DNA from: CAZCCV01 sp964497515
GTDB taxonomy: Bacteria; Armatimonadota; UBA5829; DTLH01
Assembly: GCA_964497515.1 (NCBI GenBank)
Contig: CAZCCV010000004.1
Span: forward strand, 40,406 to 104,405
Direction of reading: 5' to 3'
Length of the DNA stretch: 64,000 nt
Shown: one piece after another, positions 62,618 to 64,000 of the stretch
How positions within the stretch are numbered: position 1 is the stretch's first letter
How the letters are laid out: each line of letters starts with the position of its first letter
Program-made: the position numbers and the translations under genes
Notes under the pieces: generated by a model
Databases searched by the model: none
What the model was told of the DNA's origin: nothing
The model's input: only the letters and a program-made list of their open reading frames with translations

Positions 62618-62629
62618 GGTAAGGCACGC

Positions 62630-63811
62630 TTACGCACTGCCACCAGCGTGTTGGCTCTGTCTTGGCCTCACTTGCACACGCTTAATGCTTTCTCTTTCAT
62701 CATCAATGACTAAGGTCTGTCCTGGGCCATTCAGTTGTTTAATACGAGTAGATAAACCGTCAGAAATGAAGTCCTGACTTAGTGCGTTTATGGCTTTGTA
62801 ATCATCGCGTGAAGTAATTCTGTGGACGATTCGAATTCCACATTGTGTTAAGATTTCCGCATCTATCGCGGCTGGCTGCTGACTGGCTACCAACAGTGAC
62901 AATCCGGGTTGTCGCCCTTCCTTTGCCCAACGGATTAGAATCTCCTTTGATAGAGTGCTACGGCCACTCGGGCAGAAGTTGTGCGCTTCATCTATGGCGA
63001 GCCAAACCTTTTTCATATCCGTTGGCAAACCGAGAGACTCCCTACGACGGGCGATCGTTCGCATCTGGAAGATGAACGTAGCCATTACTGCCAGAACCAG
63101 GTTTCTCAGCCCGTAGCGCCCTTGGGCGATAACGCTTAAATCAAGAATGTTCACAGCGTCAGGACGTAGTATCTCCCAGATTTCTCGATAGCCAGTATCG
63201 TTGAATATCTGCCAATCGTGTGCCATCTCCAACTTGCGATGGATTGCCTCTTTAGTTTTATCTAGCCCTCGCATTTTTTCTACTTCAGCCGCGATATCGT
63301 CGATCAAAAAGTCTTTCTCGTGCCTTTTCAGACACTGGCGCACAGCCTTAAATAGCATTATGCCCATTAGCTCATTAATATCTAGATCGAATAGATCGCA
63401 CCACATTTCCGGAGAAAGGTCAGAGGGATTAAGTCTAAGACCTTGGATATTGATGCCACGCTTTGACATCTCATCTACGATGTCTGCTCCACCATAGCGC
63501 TCAACCGGATCACCAGGGACGAGTACATTAACGTTGAACCCCTGAGTCTCTCGGTTGTATTCCCACAGACTGCTAGTCTCTCCGAATGATGGGTTCGCCT
63601 GTGCCATACTCCAAAAAATGCCTTGAGGATCTACTACCAGTACGATGTCATTATTGAGTCTCGCTAGTTCCTCTATTGCGACGCCAAGTGTGTAGGACTT
63701 GCCGGTGCCAGTCTTTCCGCACACAAGTATCCGCTGTGAGGTGTCGCAGGATACTTCGAATAAGTCACCGTTATCCATATCTTTGCCAAGTACAATGCAG
63801 TCCTCTTTCAT
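62630..63811 (-). CDS. HerA-like (DUF87) ATPase
   Basis: A 393-residue FtsK/HerA-superfamily ATPase. Walker A is VCGKTGTGKSYTLGVAIEEL. Walker B is VWLAIDEAHNFCP. The conserved glutamine and arginine region includes GLSLLVASQQPAAID and CGIRIVHRITSRDD. The central insertion (residues about 100-230) has a helical look. HerA proteins pump or process DNA with nucleases such as NurA, and in accessory regions they form anti-phage pairs (with Sir2 or DUF4297 proteins). No partner lies on the same strand inside the window. Start ATG 63811 has GAGGAG about 11 bases upstream. It stands in a region with an IS scar and a broken gene. Confidence 0.83.
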   Translation of the reverse strand: MKEDCIVLGKDMDNGDLFEVSCDTSQRILVCGKTGTGKSYTLGVAIEELARLNNDIVLVVDPQGIFWSMAQANPSFGETSSLWEYNRETQGFNVNVLVPGDPVERYGGADIVDEMSKRGINIQGLRLNPSDLSPEMWCDLFDLDINELMGIMLFKAVRQCLKRHEKDFLIDDIAAEVEKMRGLDKTKEAIHRKLEMAHDWQIFNDTGYREIWEILRPDAVNILDLSVIAQGRYGLRNLVLAVMATFIFQMRTIARRRESLGLPTDMKKVWLAIDEAHNFCPSGRSTLSKEILIRWAKEGRQPGLSLLVASQQPAAIDAEILTQCGIRIVHRITSRDDYKAINALSQDFISDGLSTRIKQLNGPGQTLVIDDERESIKRVQVRPRQSQHAGGSA

Positions 63812-63841
63812 AGTTTTCTATCTCCTCATAGTAGGTCGCTT

Positions 63842-64000
63842 ATGACTCAAGTAACACCAGCGGCACAAAGGACTCCCACGCCGAAATACCACCGTGTACG
63901 CCCCATTCGTTACTTCTCAATTGCCGAGTCACATATGGAACCTTTAGCAGTGAGATCATTCCTAAATTGGAAGAGTTCAGGCTGGGATCTGACGCAGACT
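63842..64000 (+). CDS. Partial gene of unknown function, divergent from the HerA-like ATPase
   Basis: Open for 53 codons from ATG 63842 to the window end (MTQVTPAAQRTPTPKYHRVR, then PIRYFSIAESHMEPLAVRSF). AGG lies 6 bases upstream. It is too short to place in a family. Position and orientation make it a candidate partner of the ATPase, but divergent pairs are less often functional pairs than same-strand ones. Confidence 0.4.
   Translation, partial: MTQVTPAAQRTPTPKYHRVRPIRYFSIAESHMEPLAVRSFLNWKSSGWDLTQT

Noticed and set aside
1..64000. tRNA, rRNA, CRISPR arrays, prophage genes
   Set aside because: Scanned by eye on both strands for T-loop and CCA-like patterns, regular short repeats and phage structural genes; none found.

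Overview
The window reads as chromosomal DNA (about half G+C by eye) from a diderm bacterium. The best guess at lineage is Armatimonadota or a close relative, and this is inference. The signs are a DUF1559-like prepilin with an H-X9-DG tail, a giant secreted NPCBM-type protein, a CBS-DUF1385 fusion, an MCE protein with a barrel-like tail, a 1417-residue 2-hydroxyacyl-CoA dehydratase activase, and exosortase-linked exopolysaccharide genes. The activase and the cysteine-rich PurF hint at anaerobic or microaerobic life. Many genes have near-consensus sigma-70 promoters (TTGACA, 17 bp, TATAAT-like), and several decide start codons.

Layout. 1-8.8 kb: edge-truncated secreted amidase-like gene, hexapeptide-repeat protein, orphan activase, sensor histidine kinase, unknown protein, and a CsoR/CstR-type repressor with a perfect operator. 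9-15.1 kb: 1266-residue secreted protein, prepilin, methylcobamide-methyltransferase-like protein. 15.2-24.5 kb: argS, CBS-DUF1385, rpmB, TPR protein, CPBP protease, then STN protein / ECF sigma / anti-sigma-TPR, and a D-2-hydroxyacid dehydrogenase. 24.6-30.6 kb: UPF0182 protein and divergent mlaE-mlaF-mlaD lipid-transport genes. 30.7-42.3 kb: rplI, dnaB and a compact purine run purD-E-B-S-Q-L-F-M-N with several stop/start overlaps. purC, purH and purK are not in the window. 43.2-51.5 kb: a long structured leader, then Wza-like export protein, Wzc-like chain-length protein with an altered Walker A, initiating sugar transferase, exosortase, EpsI, GT4 glycosyltransferase and radical SAM protein. 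51.7-60.3 kb: ftsY, two near-identical prepilins, OGG1-type glycosylase, bifunctional nuclease, rho, and guaB3-guaA-hpt, so GMP synthesis and salvage sit together.

60.4-64 kb is different: low gene density, a lipoprotein gene broken by an in-frame stop, an IS256-family transposase scar, a HerA/DUF87 ATPase, and a divergent gene running off the edge. This is the most accessory-looking part.

No rRNA, tRNA, CRISPR array or intact insertion sequence was recognised. Positions of promoters, terminators and Shine-Dalgarno (SD) sites were read by eye.
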